The notes: a model not told the origin generated them from the sequence alone. A stretch of 53,453 nt of DNA from Curtobacterium oceanosedimentum (GCF_020297365.1 NZ_JAIXIG010000029.1:1-53453), one strand, 5' to 3'. Counted from the stretch's first letter, positions 8,024 to 18,092 are shown. Translations and numbers: made by a program.

Positions 8024-8818
8024 ATGAGCGAGTCCGAGACGACCGGGGCCGAGAGGGCTCCCGAGGCAGCGTCCACCGACGCAGCGTCCGTCGACGCAGC
8101 GTCCGTCGACGCAGCGTCCGTCGACTACACCGACCTGGCGCGCGCGGCGCTGCTCGAGGTCACCCCCGAGTCGACCGTCGGCGCACCCGTCGGCACCGTG
8201 GACGAAGGGGACGGCGTGGTGTCCGTCCTGTTCGCCAACCGCCTGCCCGGCTACCCTGGGTGGCGGTGGACCGTCAGCGTCGCCAAGGTCGGCGACGACG
8301 ACCCGACCGTGCTCGAGGTCGAGCTCATGCCCGGCGACGGAGCGCTCGTCGCGCCGGAGTGGGTGCCGTGGTCCGAGCGGCTGGCCGAGTACCGCGCGGC
8401 GCAGGAGCACGACGACGAGTCCGACGACGACGAGTCCGATGACGAGGACGACGAGGACGACGACGACTTCGACGACGAGTCGGACGAGGACGCCGACTAC
8501 GACGACGCGGACGACGACGAGTCCGACGACGACGCGTCCGACGACGACGAGGACTTCGACGCCGACGAGGACGACCTCGACGAGTCGGACGACGACGACA
8601 TCGAGGGCGTGGACGTCGACGCGCTCGCCGACGCCGACGCCGACGCCGACACTGACACCGACACCGACGAGACGGGCACCGACGAGCCCGTCGAGGCGCC
8701 GCCCGCACGGACCACCCGCCGGCGTGCGCAGCGGGTCCGGCCCGTCGACCCGGACGCCGACCTCGAGGTCGACCGGCTCGACCCGGGCGAGGTCGACCCC
8801 GACCACCACCGGTCCTGA
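8024..8818 (+). CDS. DUF3027-type acidic protein
   Basis: A 264-residue protein. After a short N-terminal repeat, residues about 36-125 form the conserved domain (YTDLARAALLEVT, then LPGYPGWRWTVSVAKV and MPGDGALVAPEWVPWSERL), which I recall as DUF3027, found next to serC in mycobacteria too. Residues about 128-235 are an extreme Asp/Glu/Ser tract, followed by a short basic patch TTRRRAQR. A WxW motif and an acidic tail suggest an RNA- or protein-interaction role, but no activity is known to me. It starts four bases after the cold-shock gene and ends at a long palindrome. Confidence 0.85.
   Translation: MSESETTGAERAPEAASTDAASVDAASVDAASVDYTDLARAALLEVTPESTVGAPVGTVDEGDGVVSVLFANRLPGYPGWRWTVSVAKVGDDDPTVLEVELMPGDGALVAPEWVPWSERLAEYRAAQEHDDESDDDESDDEDDEDDDDFDDESDEDADYDDADDDESDDDASDDDEDFDADEDDLDESDDDDIEGVDVDALADADADADTDTDTDETGTDEPVEAPPARTTRRRAQRVRPVDPDADLEVDRLDPGEVDPDHHRS
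8066..8125 (+). repeat. 15-bp coding tandem repeat, four units
   Basis: GCAGCGTCC(A/G)(C/T)CGAC-type units repeat four times in register; three are identical. They encode AASTD and three AASVD pentapeptides at the N-terminus of the DUF3027 protein. The unit length is a multiple of three, so copy number can change without a frameshift. Confidence 0.9.
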
Positions 8819-8848
8819 CGGACCAGCGCGACGCCCCGGCGTCGACGC

Positions 8849-8912
8849 GACCCCACGACGAACGGGAGGCGCGGTGCCAGCTGGCACCGCGCCTCCCGTC
8901 CGTCGTGGGGTC
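8849..8912. terminator. 64-bp near-perfect palindrome, bidirectional terminator
   Basis: Two 32-base arms (8849-8880 and 8881-8912) match at 31 of 32 positions with no spacer, centred on CAGCTG. It lies between the convergent DUF3027 and serC genes and ends six bases before the serC stop. The core ACGGGAGGCGCGGTGCCAG is shared with the palindrome at 15341. Confidence 0.85.
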
Positions 8913-8918
8913 AGTCCG

Positions 8919-10049
<1,131 letters not shown>

Positions 10050-10096
10050 CCGACGGGGCCCTCGGTGCCCGTGCCCTGCACCGGCCGGACGGGACG

Positions 10097-10154
10097 GGCT
10101 CGGGACCGCGTGCAGCGGCCGGGCGGGGCTGGCTCGGGACCGCGTGCAGCGGCC
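10097..10154. repeat. Two-copy 24-base direct repeat
   Basis: GGCTCGGGACCGCGTGCAGC followed by GGCC occurs at 10097-10120 and 10131-10154, period 34, in the divergent serC-ideR intergenic region. It could be a pair of regulator sites or a simple duplication. Confidence 0.6.
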
Positions 10155-10244
10155 CGTTCTCCACGTCCTGCGGGCCCCGGTCGGTGTTCGTCGGTCCGAA
10201 CAAGTAGTGTGGTCGCCGCTGGGCCCAGACATGAGAGGCGGACC

Positions 10245-10940
10245 GTGACCGATCTCGTCGACACCACGGAGATGTACCTTCGCACCATCCTCGACCTCGA
10301 GGAGGAGGCGATCGTGCCGCTGCGTGCCCGCATCTCCGAGCGCCTCGGACACTCCGGTCCCACGGTCTCGCAGACCATCGCGCGGATGGAGCGCGACGGG
10401 CTCGTCGTCGTGTCGGGTGACCGGCACCTGGAGCTCACCGACGAAGGGCGCTCGCGCGCGACGCACGTGATGCGCAAGCACCGTCTGGCCGAGCGCCTGC
10501 TCGCCGACGTCATCGGACTCGACTGGGCGTTCGTCCACGACGAGGCCTGCCGGTGGGAGCACGTGATGAGCGAGCAGGTCGAGGTCCGCCTGCTCGAGAT
10601 GCTCGGCAACCCGACCGAGTCGCCCTACGGCAACCCGATCCCGGGTCTGGCAGAGATCGGTGGCCCCGCTGCCGCCGGGTTCCTCGACGGCGTGCACAAC
10701 ATCGTCGCCGCGACCGAGGGCACCGACGCCGTCGCCACCGGTGTCGTGCGTCGGCTGGGTGAGCCCGTGCAGTTCGAGCCCGAGCTCCTGCACCAGCTCC
10801 GGACCGCCGGCGTCATGCCCGGCCGGGTCGCCAGCGTGCAGCGCGCGGGAGCCTACGTCGCGGTGCGCGTCGAGGGCGAGGACGCCGGGATCGAGCTGCC
10901 GTCCGAGGTCGCGCAGCACGTCTACATCGAGCGGACCTGA
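10245..10940 (+). CDS. ideR: Iron-dependent regulator, IdeR/DtxR family
   Basis: A 231-residue metal-dependent repressor. The N-terminal winged helix (MYLRTILDLEEE, then GPTVSQTIARMERDGL) is almost identical to mycobacterial IdeR. Metal ligands fall at the same numbers as in DtxR/IdeR: Met10, Cys102, Glu105 and His106 for one site; His79, Glu83 and His98 for the other. A C-terminal SH3-like domain spans about 150-231. The GTG at 10245 (VTDLVDTTEM) follows GAGAGGCGG and puts the ligands in the DtxR numbering. It would repress iron-uptake genes in iron excess; no target operator was identified here. Confidence 0.93.
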   Translation: MTDLVDTTEMYLRTILDLEEEAIVPLRARISERLGHSGPTVSQTIARMERDGLVVVSGDRHLELTDEGRSRATHVMRKHRLAERLLADVIGLDWAFVHDEACRWEHVMSEQVEVRLLEMLGNPTESPYGNPIPGLAEIGGPAAAGFLDGVHNIVAATEGTDAVATGVVRRLGEPVQFEPELLHQLRTAGVMPGRVASVQRAGAYVAVRVEGEDAGIELPSEVAQHVYIERT

Positions 10941-11020
10941 CAGTCCGAGCGCTCCCTGAGAGTGTTTACCGATTCGTTACCAAGAGGCCGTTTCATCTCG
11001 ACACGGTAACGACGGCTCCG

Positions 11021-11117
11021 TAGGCTCGTCCGAGTCGCCGCGCTGCCCCAGAGCCGGTGACCCGTGGCAGGACGTCTCGTACCCGTCTCCTGCCTGATCG
11101 GAAACGATGACGAACGG
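11021..11117 (+). promoter_or_regulatory. Structured 5' leader of the NlpC/P60 gene with alternative hairpins
   Basis: TAGGCT (11021-11026) is a possible -10. Downstream, GGCAG at 11066-11070 can pair with CTGCC at 11043-11047, or, as GGCAGGA (11066-11072), with TCCTGCC at 11088-11094. The two pairings exclude each other, the layout of a riboswitch or attenuator. I could not match it securely to a known class. Confidence 0.4.
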
Positions 11118-12158
11118 ATGGGTCGAACGGCGCCGGACACCCACGGCGACGTCGACGAGACGCCGGAGATCCACCTCTTGACGCAGACCGGTTCCGCCGC
11201 GGACGCCCAGACGCCCGCGAACCCGACGAACACCGTGAACGCCACCGACGCCCCGCTCACCCGGCGGGCCGCTCGTGCAGCCGACGGGCGTACGACCCGC
11301 CCGGTCGTGCCCGTGAAGACCGCGCCGCTGCCCGGGGGTCGTCGTGCCGCCCAGGCCGCCGCCGCCGCACGTGCCGCGGAGGCCAGCTCGACCTCGCGCA
11401 AGCGCAGGTTCCTGGCACCCGTCGTCCTCACCGTCGCCGCCGGCATGTTCGGCACCGTCGCGGTGGCCCCGGCCTTCGCGGCGACCTCCGCCTCGACCCA
11501 GGCGGACGCCGCCACCGAGCGGCAGGCCCGTGCCGCGCAGAGCCAGGAGCTGTCGGTGTCCGACGCCGTCGCCCTCGCCGACACGAGCCGCGACGGCTAC
11601 GGTGCGACCTCGACCGCCACGCTGAACGCTGAGAAGGCTGCCGCTGCGGCCGCCGAACAGGCAGCAGCCGACCGCGCCGCCGCCGCCGACCGCGCCGAGG
11701 AGCGGGCTGCGCAGACCGAGGCCGCCCGTGCCGAGACCGCCGAGCAGTACGCGTCGTACTCCGGCCCCTCGGCCGCCGAGTACGCGGCGAGCTCCAGCGC
11801 TGCGGACACCCCGTTCTCACTGCCCGCCGTGGTCGCGACCGCGAAGCAGTACATCGGCACCCCGTACGTCTTCGGTGGCGCCGACCCGTCCGGCTTCGAC
11901 TGCTCGGGCTACATCATGTTCGTGTACGCCCAGCACGGCATCGACCTGGCGCACTCGGTGCCGCTGCAGGACCAGGCCGGCACGACGATCCCCGAGTCCG
12001 AGGCGCAGCCCGGCGACGTCGTCATCTTCAACAACGGGGCGCACGACGGCTTCTACATGGGCAACGGGATGATCATGGACGCCCCGAAGCCCGGTGGCTC
12101 GGTGCAGATCCGTCCGATCTGGACCAGCGACTACCACATCGTCCGTTTCGGGGTCTAG
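11118..12158 (+). CDS. NlpC/P60 (C40) cell-wall hydrolase
   Basis: A 346-residue peptidoglycan endopeptidase. Residues 1-94 are a long Ala/Thr/Arg-rich stretch, then a signal or anchor segment (about 98-121, ending AVAPAFAA), an Ala-rich coiled region (about 168-215), and the catalytic domain (about 232-346). The nucleophile is Cys262 in FDCSGY and the general base His309 in AHDGFYMG. The third catalytic position is Asp321 (MDAP), where many family members have His and RipA-like proteins have Glu. The ATG at 11118 is the first after the structured leader; an in-frame ATG at 11064 would overlap it. The stop is followed by a hairpin terminator. Confidence 0.85.
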   Translation: MGRTAPDTHGDVDETPEIHLLTQTGSAADAQTPANPTNTVNATDAPLTRRAARAADGRTTRPVVPVKTAPLPGGRRAAQAAAAARAAEASSTSRKRRFLAPVVLTVAAGMFGTVAVAPAFAATSASTQADAATERQARAAQSQELSVSDAVALADTSRDGYGATSTATLNAEKAAAAAAEQAAADRAAAADRAEERAAQTEAARAETAEQYASYSGPSAAEYAASSSAADTPFSLPAVVATAKQYIGTPYVFGGADPSGFDCSGYIMFVYAQHGIDLAHSVPLQDQAGTTIPESEAQPGDVVIFNNGAHDGFYMGNGMIMDAPKPGGSVQIRPIWTSDYHIVRFGV

Positions 12159-12192
12159 CGACCACCGTCCCTCCGGCGTGTGAACTTCACCC

Positions 12193-12227
12193 GAACCGGC
12201 CCGCGCACCCTCGTGCCGGGCCGGTTC
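12193..12227 (+). terminator. Terminator of the NlpC/P60 gene
   Basis: GAACCGGCCC (12193-12202) pairs with GGGCCGGTTC (12218-12227) and is followed by TTGGGTTA; an inner GCAC/GTGC pair extends the stem. Confidence 0.75.
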
Positions 12228-12279
12228 TTGGGTTAACCTGACGCTGCACCGGTCCGTACCGGCGCGAACAGGAGACCTG

Positions 12280-12375
12280 ATGTCGACGTTCCGCACGACC
12301 CGCACCATGGGTCGGCGCGCGCGTGTCGACAGCTGGTCGACCACAGCCTGTGTGCACGAGCACGCCCCTGCATGA
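12280..12375 (+). CDS. Candidate 31-residue leader peptide
   Basis: The 352-base gap before the HNH gene holds a short ORF starting MSTFRTTRTMGRRARVDSW and ending TTACVHEHAPA. It has a good ribosome site (AGGAG, 12270-12274) and a possible -10 TAACCT at 12234-12239, separate from the preceding terminator. Its last codons and stop form one arm (12360-12370) of a nested hairpin that continues to 12425. I do not recognise the peptide. Its position, ribosome site and overlap with RNA structure are what a regulatory leader peptide would show; chance is possible. Confidence 0.45.
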   Translation: MSTFRTTRTMGRRARVDSWSTTACVHEHAPA

Positions 12376-12425
12376 CGAGAGCACTGCCCATCCGGGTGGT
12401 GCTCTTCGTGGTTCCAGGGGTGTGC
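12360..12425 (+). promoter_or_regulatory. Nested hairpins overlapping the leader ORF stop
   Basis: Outer arms 12360-12370 and 12415-12425 (GCACGCCCCTG with CAGGGGTGTGC, one G-U pair) enclose an inner 11-bp hairpin 12379-12389/12394-12404 with loop ATCC and two G-U pairs. A ribosome at the end of the leader ORF would block the outer stem but not the inner one. Confidence 0.5.
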
Positions 12426-12510
12426 GCAGGTCGTGGTCACCCGTTCGTCGTCGCCGGCCGACGCACCCGCAGCGCCTGGAAGCCGTCCAGGCACGACGGA
12501 AAGGGAACCC

Positions 12511-13005
12511 ATGCGCACTCTCGTCCTCAACGCCGGTTACGAGCCCCTCGCGGTGATCTCGGACCGTCGGGCCCTCGTGCTGGTCATGAACCAGAAGGCC
12601 GCCATCATCGCCGCCGACCTCGACCACCCGGTCACCGGTTCGACGTCGACCTACGACCGTCCGTCCGTCATCATCCTGACCCGCTACGTCAGGATCCCGC
12701 ACTCGAGGCTCGTGCCGGTGTCGCGCCGCGGCGTCCTGCGGCGGGACGGCAACCACTGTGCGTACTGCGACCGCCACGCGACCACGATCGACCACGTGCA
12801 GCCGCGGTCGCGGGGCGGGCAGGACTCGTGGGAGAACCTCGTGGCCTGCTGCCTCGCGTGCAACAACACGAAGGGCGACCGCACCCCGCAGGAGATGGGG
12901 TGGCGACTCCGGTTCCGCCCGAAGGTCCCGCACGGCGCCTCGTGGGTCGTGCGCGGCATCGAGCGCCCGCAGGCCGAGTGGGACGAGTACCTCGTGGCCG
13001 CGTAG
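12511..13005 (+). CDS. HNH endonuclease family protein
   Basis: A 164-residue protein. Residues 1-70 are the conserved N-terminal part of the actinobacterial HNH family (MRTLVLNAGYEPL, ALVLVMNQKAA). The HNH fold is at about 75-128: zinc-type CAYC (83-86), DHV (94-96) carrying the catalytic His, Asn109 in WENLV, and CLAC (114-117), so the active site looks complete. It is a core actinobacterial protein with no restriction partner nearby; its DNA target is unknown to me. The ATG at 12511 follows GGAAAGGGA, and the frame upstream to 12433 is rejected. A strong hairpin follows the stop. Confidence 0.9.
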   Translation: MRTLVLNAGYEPLAVISDRRALVLVMNQKAAIIAADLDHPVTGSTSTYDRPSVIILTRYVRIPHSRLVPVSRRGVLRRDGNHCAYCDRHATTIDHVQPRSRGGQDSWENLVACCLACNNTKGDRTPQEMGWRLRFRPKVPHGASWVVRGIERPQAEWDEYLVAA

Positions 13006-13020
13006 CGGCGCACCCAGTGC

Positions 13021-13063
13021 GCAGAAGACGACGGGTCGCGGATGGCGACCCGTCGTCTTCTGC
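13021..13063 (+). terminator. Terminator of the HNH gene
   Basis: A perfect 19-bp stem (13021-13039 with 13045-13063, starting GCAGAAGACGACGGG) around the loop GGATG, 15 bases after the HNH stop. Confidence 0.85.
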
Positions 13064-13074
13064 TCACCCGGTGG

Positions 13075-13118
13075 CGGACGGGAGGCCCCTGGCGGCGTCT
13101 TCCCGGGCCTCCCGTCCG
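13075..13118. terminator. GGAGGCCC palindrome between HNH gene and tRNA
   Basis: CGGACGGGAGGCCC (13075-13088) pairs perfectly with GGGCCTCCCGTCCG (13105-13118). It is a variant of the dispersed GGAGGC palindrome family and a second hairpin directly after the HNH terminator. Confidence 0.7.
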
Positions 13119-13167
13119 TCGCGGGGTCGCGCTGGTGCGATCGTGCGCCGCTAGAGTGGACGGGCCA

Positions 13168-13242
13168 GCCTCTGTAGCTCAATGGAAGAGCAGTTCCGTC
13201 CTAAGGAAACGGTTGGGGGTTCGAGTCCCTCCAGGGGCACCA
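13168..13242 (+). tRNA. tRNA-Arg (anticodon CCU)
   Basis: A 75-base cloverleaf with CCA encoded. The acceptor stem GCCTCTG pairs with CAGGGGC, the D-stem is GCTC/GAGC, the anticodon stem TTCC/GGAA encloses a loop GTCCTAA with CCT at positions 34-36, and the T-arm is GGGGG-TTCGAGT-CCCTC. A likely -10 TAGAGT lies at 13152-13157. It reads the rare AGG codon. Confidence 0.95.
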
Positions 13243-13308
13243 AGATGATGTGACCCGCGCGCCTCGGCGGCGGAGCCGTCGCCGAGCGGGTGCGGGCGGA
13301 CAGCAAGA

Positions 13309-13339
13309 AGCCGCCCTGCCCTGTGAGGCAGTGGCGGCT
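13309..13339. terminator. Hairpin downstream of the small membrane protein gene
   Basis: AGCCGCCCTGCC (13309-13320) pairs with GGCAG-T-GGCGGCT (13327-13339) with one bulged T. It lies between the tRNA and the minus-strand gene that ends at 13354 and could serve both. Confidence 0.65.
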
Positions 13340-13353
13340 CGATGGGGCCCGGA

Positions 13354-13638
13354 CTACGAGCGGTCGTCGTCCTGGTGGTCGTCGTGGCGGGTGCCTGCCT
13401 TGGCGATGCCACGGCTGATGACGTAGGCCGCGGTCACGATGGCGACGTACATCCAGGCGTGGTCCGCACCGAAGCGCTGGCCGTCCTCGCCGTCGTCGGT
13501 CACGGCTGCGGCGATGAGGATCGCGATGGACACGACGAGCCAGGCGTAGAACTCGGTCGTCTTGAGGGCCGACTTCGTCTCGGACCAGACGGTGCGACGG
13601 GTCTCGACGGTTCGAGCGGTGTGCGGTGCGTTCGTCAC
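13354..13638 (-). CDS. Small membrane protein, unknown function
   Basis: A 94-residue protein. A polar N-terminus (about 1-28) is followed by two hydrophobic segments (about 31-46, YAWLVVSIAILIAAAV; about 63-78, WMYVAIVTAAYVISRG) and a His/Asp-rich tail. The motif KTTEFYAW before the first helix is one I associate with a common small actinobacterial membrane family of unknown role. It is alone on the minus strand between the tRNA and argG. Confidence 0.7.
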   Translation of the reverse strand: MTNAPHTARTVETRRTVWSETKSALKTTEFYAWLVVSIAILIAAAVTDDGEDGQRFGADHAWMYVAIVTAAYVISRGIAKAGTRHDDHQDDDRS

Positions 13639-13851
13639 GTGGACTTCTTCCTGTTGGTGCAGACGAGTGCCTGCGCCGTAAGCATGCGCTCAGGATTCGT
13701 TTAGGAATTGCTAAGTTGCGGTTCGGGGCTAGACGCGCCGCGGAACCGCGTATATAGGCGCGGCGTGCGAGAACGGAAGAGGGCGGGGCGGCGGTCAGCG
13801 CCGGTTCTCCACAACCGTCGACCCGGACGGTAGTGCGGCCCGCTGGCCCCG

Positions 13852-13857
13852 TACGAT
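13852..13857 (+). promoter_or_regulatory. -10 box TACGAT of argG
   Basis: TACGAT ends six bases before the GTG start. The same string TACGATTGACCC precedes the SAHH-like gene at 33436. Confidence 0.55.
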
Positions 13858-13860
13858 TGA

Positions 13861-15306
<1,446 letters not shown>

Positions 15307-15340
15307 GCGGACGGGCGCGCGCCCTGGGCGCGACCACCTG

Positions 15341-15384
15341 CGGACGGGAGGCACGGTGCCAGCTGGCACCGTGCCTCCCGTCCG
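15341..15384. terminator. 44-bp perfect palindrome after argG
   Basis: CGGACGGGAGGCACGGTGCC-type arms 15341-15362 and 15363-15384 are perfectly complementary, centred on CAGCTG. Compared with the palindrome at 8849, the base pair G-C in GGCGCGG is A-T here on both arms, a compensatory change. Confidence 0.85.
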
Positions 15385-15572
15385 TCGTCGGCCGGTCGGC
15401 CGAGAAGCGCACTGCGTTCGACGCGGCGCAGCGCAGCCCATAGCGTTGCAGCACCGGGTCGATGATCACGGTCCCGTCGTCACGATGCTCCCCACGTCCT
15501 GTGGGGTCTGGCACAGCGGGCCGACCCGGTCGGAACCGAGATGCGCATCATCTCGATGAAGGGGTGGTCACG

Positions 15573-15740
15573 ATGACCCCCAGAATGCCGAACGACTGGC
15601 ACCGCCACGGACTCCGTTCACCCGAAGACCTCGCCGCGCTCGTGGCCGAACGCCTCGAGGGCTCCGACCAGCAGCTCGTCAGCGCGGGCGACACCCGGTA
15701 CGAGCCGTCCTACGCCGACTTCCTCGGCGAGCAGATCTGA
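15573..15740 (+). CDS. Small conserved-looking protein of unknown function
   Basis: A 55-residue ORF, MTPRMPNDWHRHGLRSP then DLAALVAERLEG and ending YADFLGEQI. The ribosome site AAGGGG lies about nine bases before the ATG at 15573. It is compact, acidic and soluble in composition; no domain is recognised. It may share a transcript with neither neighbour, since copC has its own promoter. Confidence 0.6.
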   Translation: MTPRMPNDWHRHGLRSPEDLAALVAERLEGSDQQLVSAGDTRYEPSYADFLGEQI

Positions 15741-15769
15741 CCCGCCGACAGCCGATGCCGGGGCGCGTG

Positions 15770-15775
15770 TAGGTT
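15770..15775 (+). promoter_or_regulatory. -10 box TAGGTT of the CopC-like gene
   Basis: TAGGTT ends six bases before the ATG at 15782, consistent with leaderless transcription. Confidence 0.5.
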
Positions 15776-15781
15776 CTGTCC

Positions 15782-16372
15782 ATGCGTACAGCCCGGACCA
15801 CCGCGGCGGCACTGGCGATCGTGGCGGCTGGTCTGCTGACGTCCGTCGGGGTCCAGCCGGCCTCAGCCCACTCGACGTTGACGAGCAGCAGCCCCACCGA
15901 CGGAGCGGTCCTCACCGAACCGCTCGACAGCGTCGACCTGACCTTCTCCGAGGCGCCGCTCGCCGGGCTCGACGCCGGTCTGCGGATCGAGGTGACGGAC
16001 GCGGACGGCACCGACGTCGCCTCCGGTGCCGTGACGGTGTCGGGCACGACCATGAGCCGTGCGGTCGACCTGGAGCGCGGGGCCTACTCGGTGCTCTGGC
16101 GGTACGTGTCGCCGGACGGCCACCCGATCGAGGGCACGCTCGCGTTCGACTACCGACCCGCTGCTGCCGCCCCGGCCCCGAGCGCGACGGTCACGCCGAC
16201 GCCGAGCGCCGCTCCCACACCGAGCGCCACGGCGACGGCCACCGGAGCATCCGACGGGGCACCGTCGTCGTCGGGCATCGCCCCGGCCGTGGGGCTGGCC
16301 CTCGGGCTGGGTGCCGTCCTGGCGGCCGGCGCCGTCGTCGTGCTCCTGGTCCGCCGCACCCGCAGCGCGTGA
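15782..16372 (+). CDS. CopC-domain copper resistance protein
   Basis: A 196-residue exported, C-terminally anchored protein. A signal peptide (1-29, ending QPASA) leaves His30 as the mature N-terminus, a feature of CopC Cu(II) sites. The CopC beta-sandwich spans about 30-127 with the second typical motif YVSPDGHPIEG. A Pro/Ala/Thr/Ser linker (about 128-165) leads to a TM helix (about 168-188) and a basic end RRTRSA. It probably binds copper outside the membrane; no CopD or YcnI partner is in this window. It is followed by a 22-bp hairpin. Confidence 0.88.
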   Translation: MRTARTTAAALAIVAAGLLTSVGVQPASAHSTLTSSSPTDGAVLTEPLDSVDLTFSEAPLAGLDAGLRIEVTDADGTDVASGAVTVSGTTMSRAVDLERGAYSVLWRYVSPDGHPIEGTLAFDYRPAAAAPAPSATVTPTPSAAPTPSATATATGASDGAPSSSGIAPAVGLALGLGAVLAAGAVVVLLVRRTRSA

Positions 16373-16390
16373 CCCCGGCACAGCCCACTT

Positions 16391-16443
16391 CGTGAGCAGG
16401 AATGGTCGGGTCGCCCAGGCGGACCCGACCATTCCTGCTCACG
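16391..16443. terminator. 22-bp perfect hairpin between convergent genes
   Basis: Arms 16391-16412 and 16422-16443 (starting CGTGAGCAGGAATGGTCGGG) are perfectly complementary around a 9-base loop. It separates the CopC-like gene from the MATE exporter gene. Confidence 0.85.
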
Positions 16444-16470
16444 GAGCGCTGGTCGTCCAGGCGGCCGGGG

Positions 16471-17913
16471 TCACCCCGCGGGGGTGGCTTCGAGTGCCGC
16501 GTCGGCGCGGGCCTCGCTGCCCTCTGCGAGGCCGCGGGCGATCCTGCCGCGCGTCGCCAGCCAGAGCGTGACGGCCGCGACGAAGACCACGACCTCGGTG
16601 ACGGTGAGCGCCCAGATGATCCCGGCGAGACCGAACCACACGTTGCCGACGATGACGATCGGGACGAACAGCACCCCCTGCGCCAGTGACAGCACCATGG
16701 CGGGCAGTACCATCCCGGTCGCCTGGAACAGCGAGGTGAGCAGACCCGTGAAGCCGTTCACCACGGTGGCCACGAGCTGTGCCGTCAGGATCGTCAGTCC
16801 GATCGCGAGGACCGCGTGGTCGCCGGAGAAGATCGTGAAGACCTGCTCACGGAGGACGAACACGGTGCCGGAGAACAGGAGCACGATCGCTCCGACGGTG
16901 ACGGCCGCCGCCCGCAGCGCCGACCGGAGCCGGGCTGCGTCCCCCGCGCCGAACGCGTACGCCAGCAGGGGCAGCGCTCCGATGGTCACGCCCATCACGA
17001 GGAACTCGGGCACCTGGGCGATGCGGACCGCGACGCCCATCGCGGCGAGCGGGTCGTCACCGTAGGCGGCGGCGAGGTTGTTGAGCACGAGCGTCGTGAC
17101 GATGAGGAACGCGGACTGCAGCAGCTCACCGACACCGATGCCGAACACGGGTCCGAGCACGTCCCGGCGCAGGGTGAACCACCTCGGCGCGAAGCTGACG
17201 TTCTCGCTGTGCCGCTGCAGCCACGTCACCCAGTAGGCGATCGAGACGACGTTCGCCAGTCCCACGGCCAGGGCGGCGCCGCCGACGCCCCAGCGCAGCA
17301 CCAGGATGAACAGGACGTCGAACACCAGGTTGCCGACCGTGGACAGGACGAGGCCGATCATCGCCTGGCGGGCGGCCCCCTCGGAGCGCACGATCTGTTC
17401 GAGGGCGAAGGACGCGGCGAGCACGGGGACGAACGCGAGCATCACGGCGACGTACTCGCTGGTGGCGGGGACCGCGGCGGTGTCCGCCCCGAGGACGGCG
17501 ACGAGCGGTCGCAGCAGCACGAACCCGACGGCCCCGAGCACGGCGCCGGTGACGACGGCTCCCCAGAGCGCGAACGAGGCGACGTGCTTGATCTGCCGTG
17601 CCGCGTCGGGGTCGTGTTCGGAGGCCCCGAGCAACCGGGACATCAGGGCGCTGCCGCCCACGCCGAACACGCCGCCGACCGCCATGACCAGACCGAGCAG
17701 GGGCGTGCCGAAGGTGATGGCGGCGAGCAGGGAGGTGTCGTGCTGCGCGCCGATGAAGCCCGCGTTGATCACGTTGTACAGGGCGCTGACGACCATCGCG
17801 GCGGCCATCGGCACGCACAGGTGCACGAGCGCCCTGGCGATGGGGGCGGCGGACAGGTACCAGCGGTTCGTCGCCGCGGCGGTCGAGGGGGTGGAGGCGT
17901 TGGTGGTGCTCAT
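16471..17913 (-). CDS. MATE family multidrug exporter
   Basis: A 480-residue integral membrane antiporter with about 12 hydrophobic segments. Typical MATE landmarks are the YNVINAGFIGAQHD start of helix 2, GVFGVGGSALMSRLLGASEHD, and the repeated second-half GIGVGELLQSAFLIV block. Such proteins export cationic drugs using Na+ or H+. The ATG at 17913 follows GGAAGGGA. The MarR gene upstream on the same strand (18179-18616) is probably its regulator. The C-terminal tail is soluble and Glu/Ala-rich. Confidence 0.92.
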   Translation of the reverse strand: MSTTNASTPSTAAATNRWYLSAAPIARALVHLCVPMAAAMVVSALYNVINAGFIGAQHDTSLLAAITFGTPLLGLVMAVGGVFGVGGSALMSRLLGASEHDPDAARQIKHVASFALWGAVVTGAVLGAVGFVLLRPLVAVLGADTAAVPATSEYVAVMLAFVPVLAASFALEQIVRSEGAARQAMIGLVLSTVGNLVFDVLFILVLRWGVGGAALAVGLANVVSIAYWVTWLQRHSENVSFAPRWFTLRRDVLGPVFGIGVGELLQSAFLIVTTLVLNNLAAAYGDDPLAAMGVAVRIAQVPEFLVMGVTIGALPLLAYAFGAGDAARLRSALRAAAVTVGAIVLLFSGTVFVLREQVFTIFSGDHAVLAIGLTILTAQLVATVVNGFTGLLTSLFQATGMVLPAMVLSLAQGVLFVPIVIVGNVWFGLAGIIWALTVTEVVVFVAAVTLWLATRGRIARGLAEGSEARADAALEATPAG

Positions 17914-18092
17914 GGCGGTTCCCTTCCGGGCATGGCGGTGGGCGCGCCGACGGACGCCGGCACGGCAGGGTGGAGCGCGCGACCGGCGGGGCCACGCGGG
18001 AGCGCGGCGGACGGGGCGGGTCGCGGGCGGCACGGTCGGCGGCTGCCGTCTCGTGCGGGCGCGCCGGCGGATCGGGCCGACGGGCGCGTGGA

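Noticed and set aside
8325..8708. Arg-rich ORF antisense to the DUF3027 gene
   Set aside because: It is the reverse reading of the acidic tract; no ribosome site or domain.
10970..11117. ydaO-yuaA (c-di-AMP) riboswitch
   Set aside because: Strings like GCCGGTGACCC and GTCCGAGTC recall it, but the likely transcription start near 11033 leaves too little RNA and the full fold was not recognised. Kept only as a structured leader.
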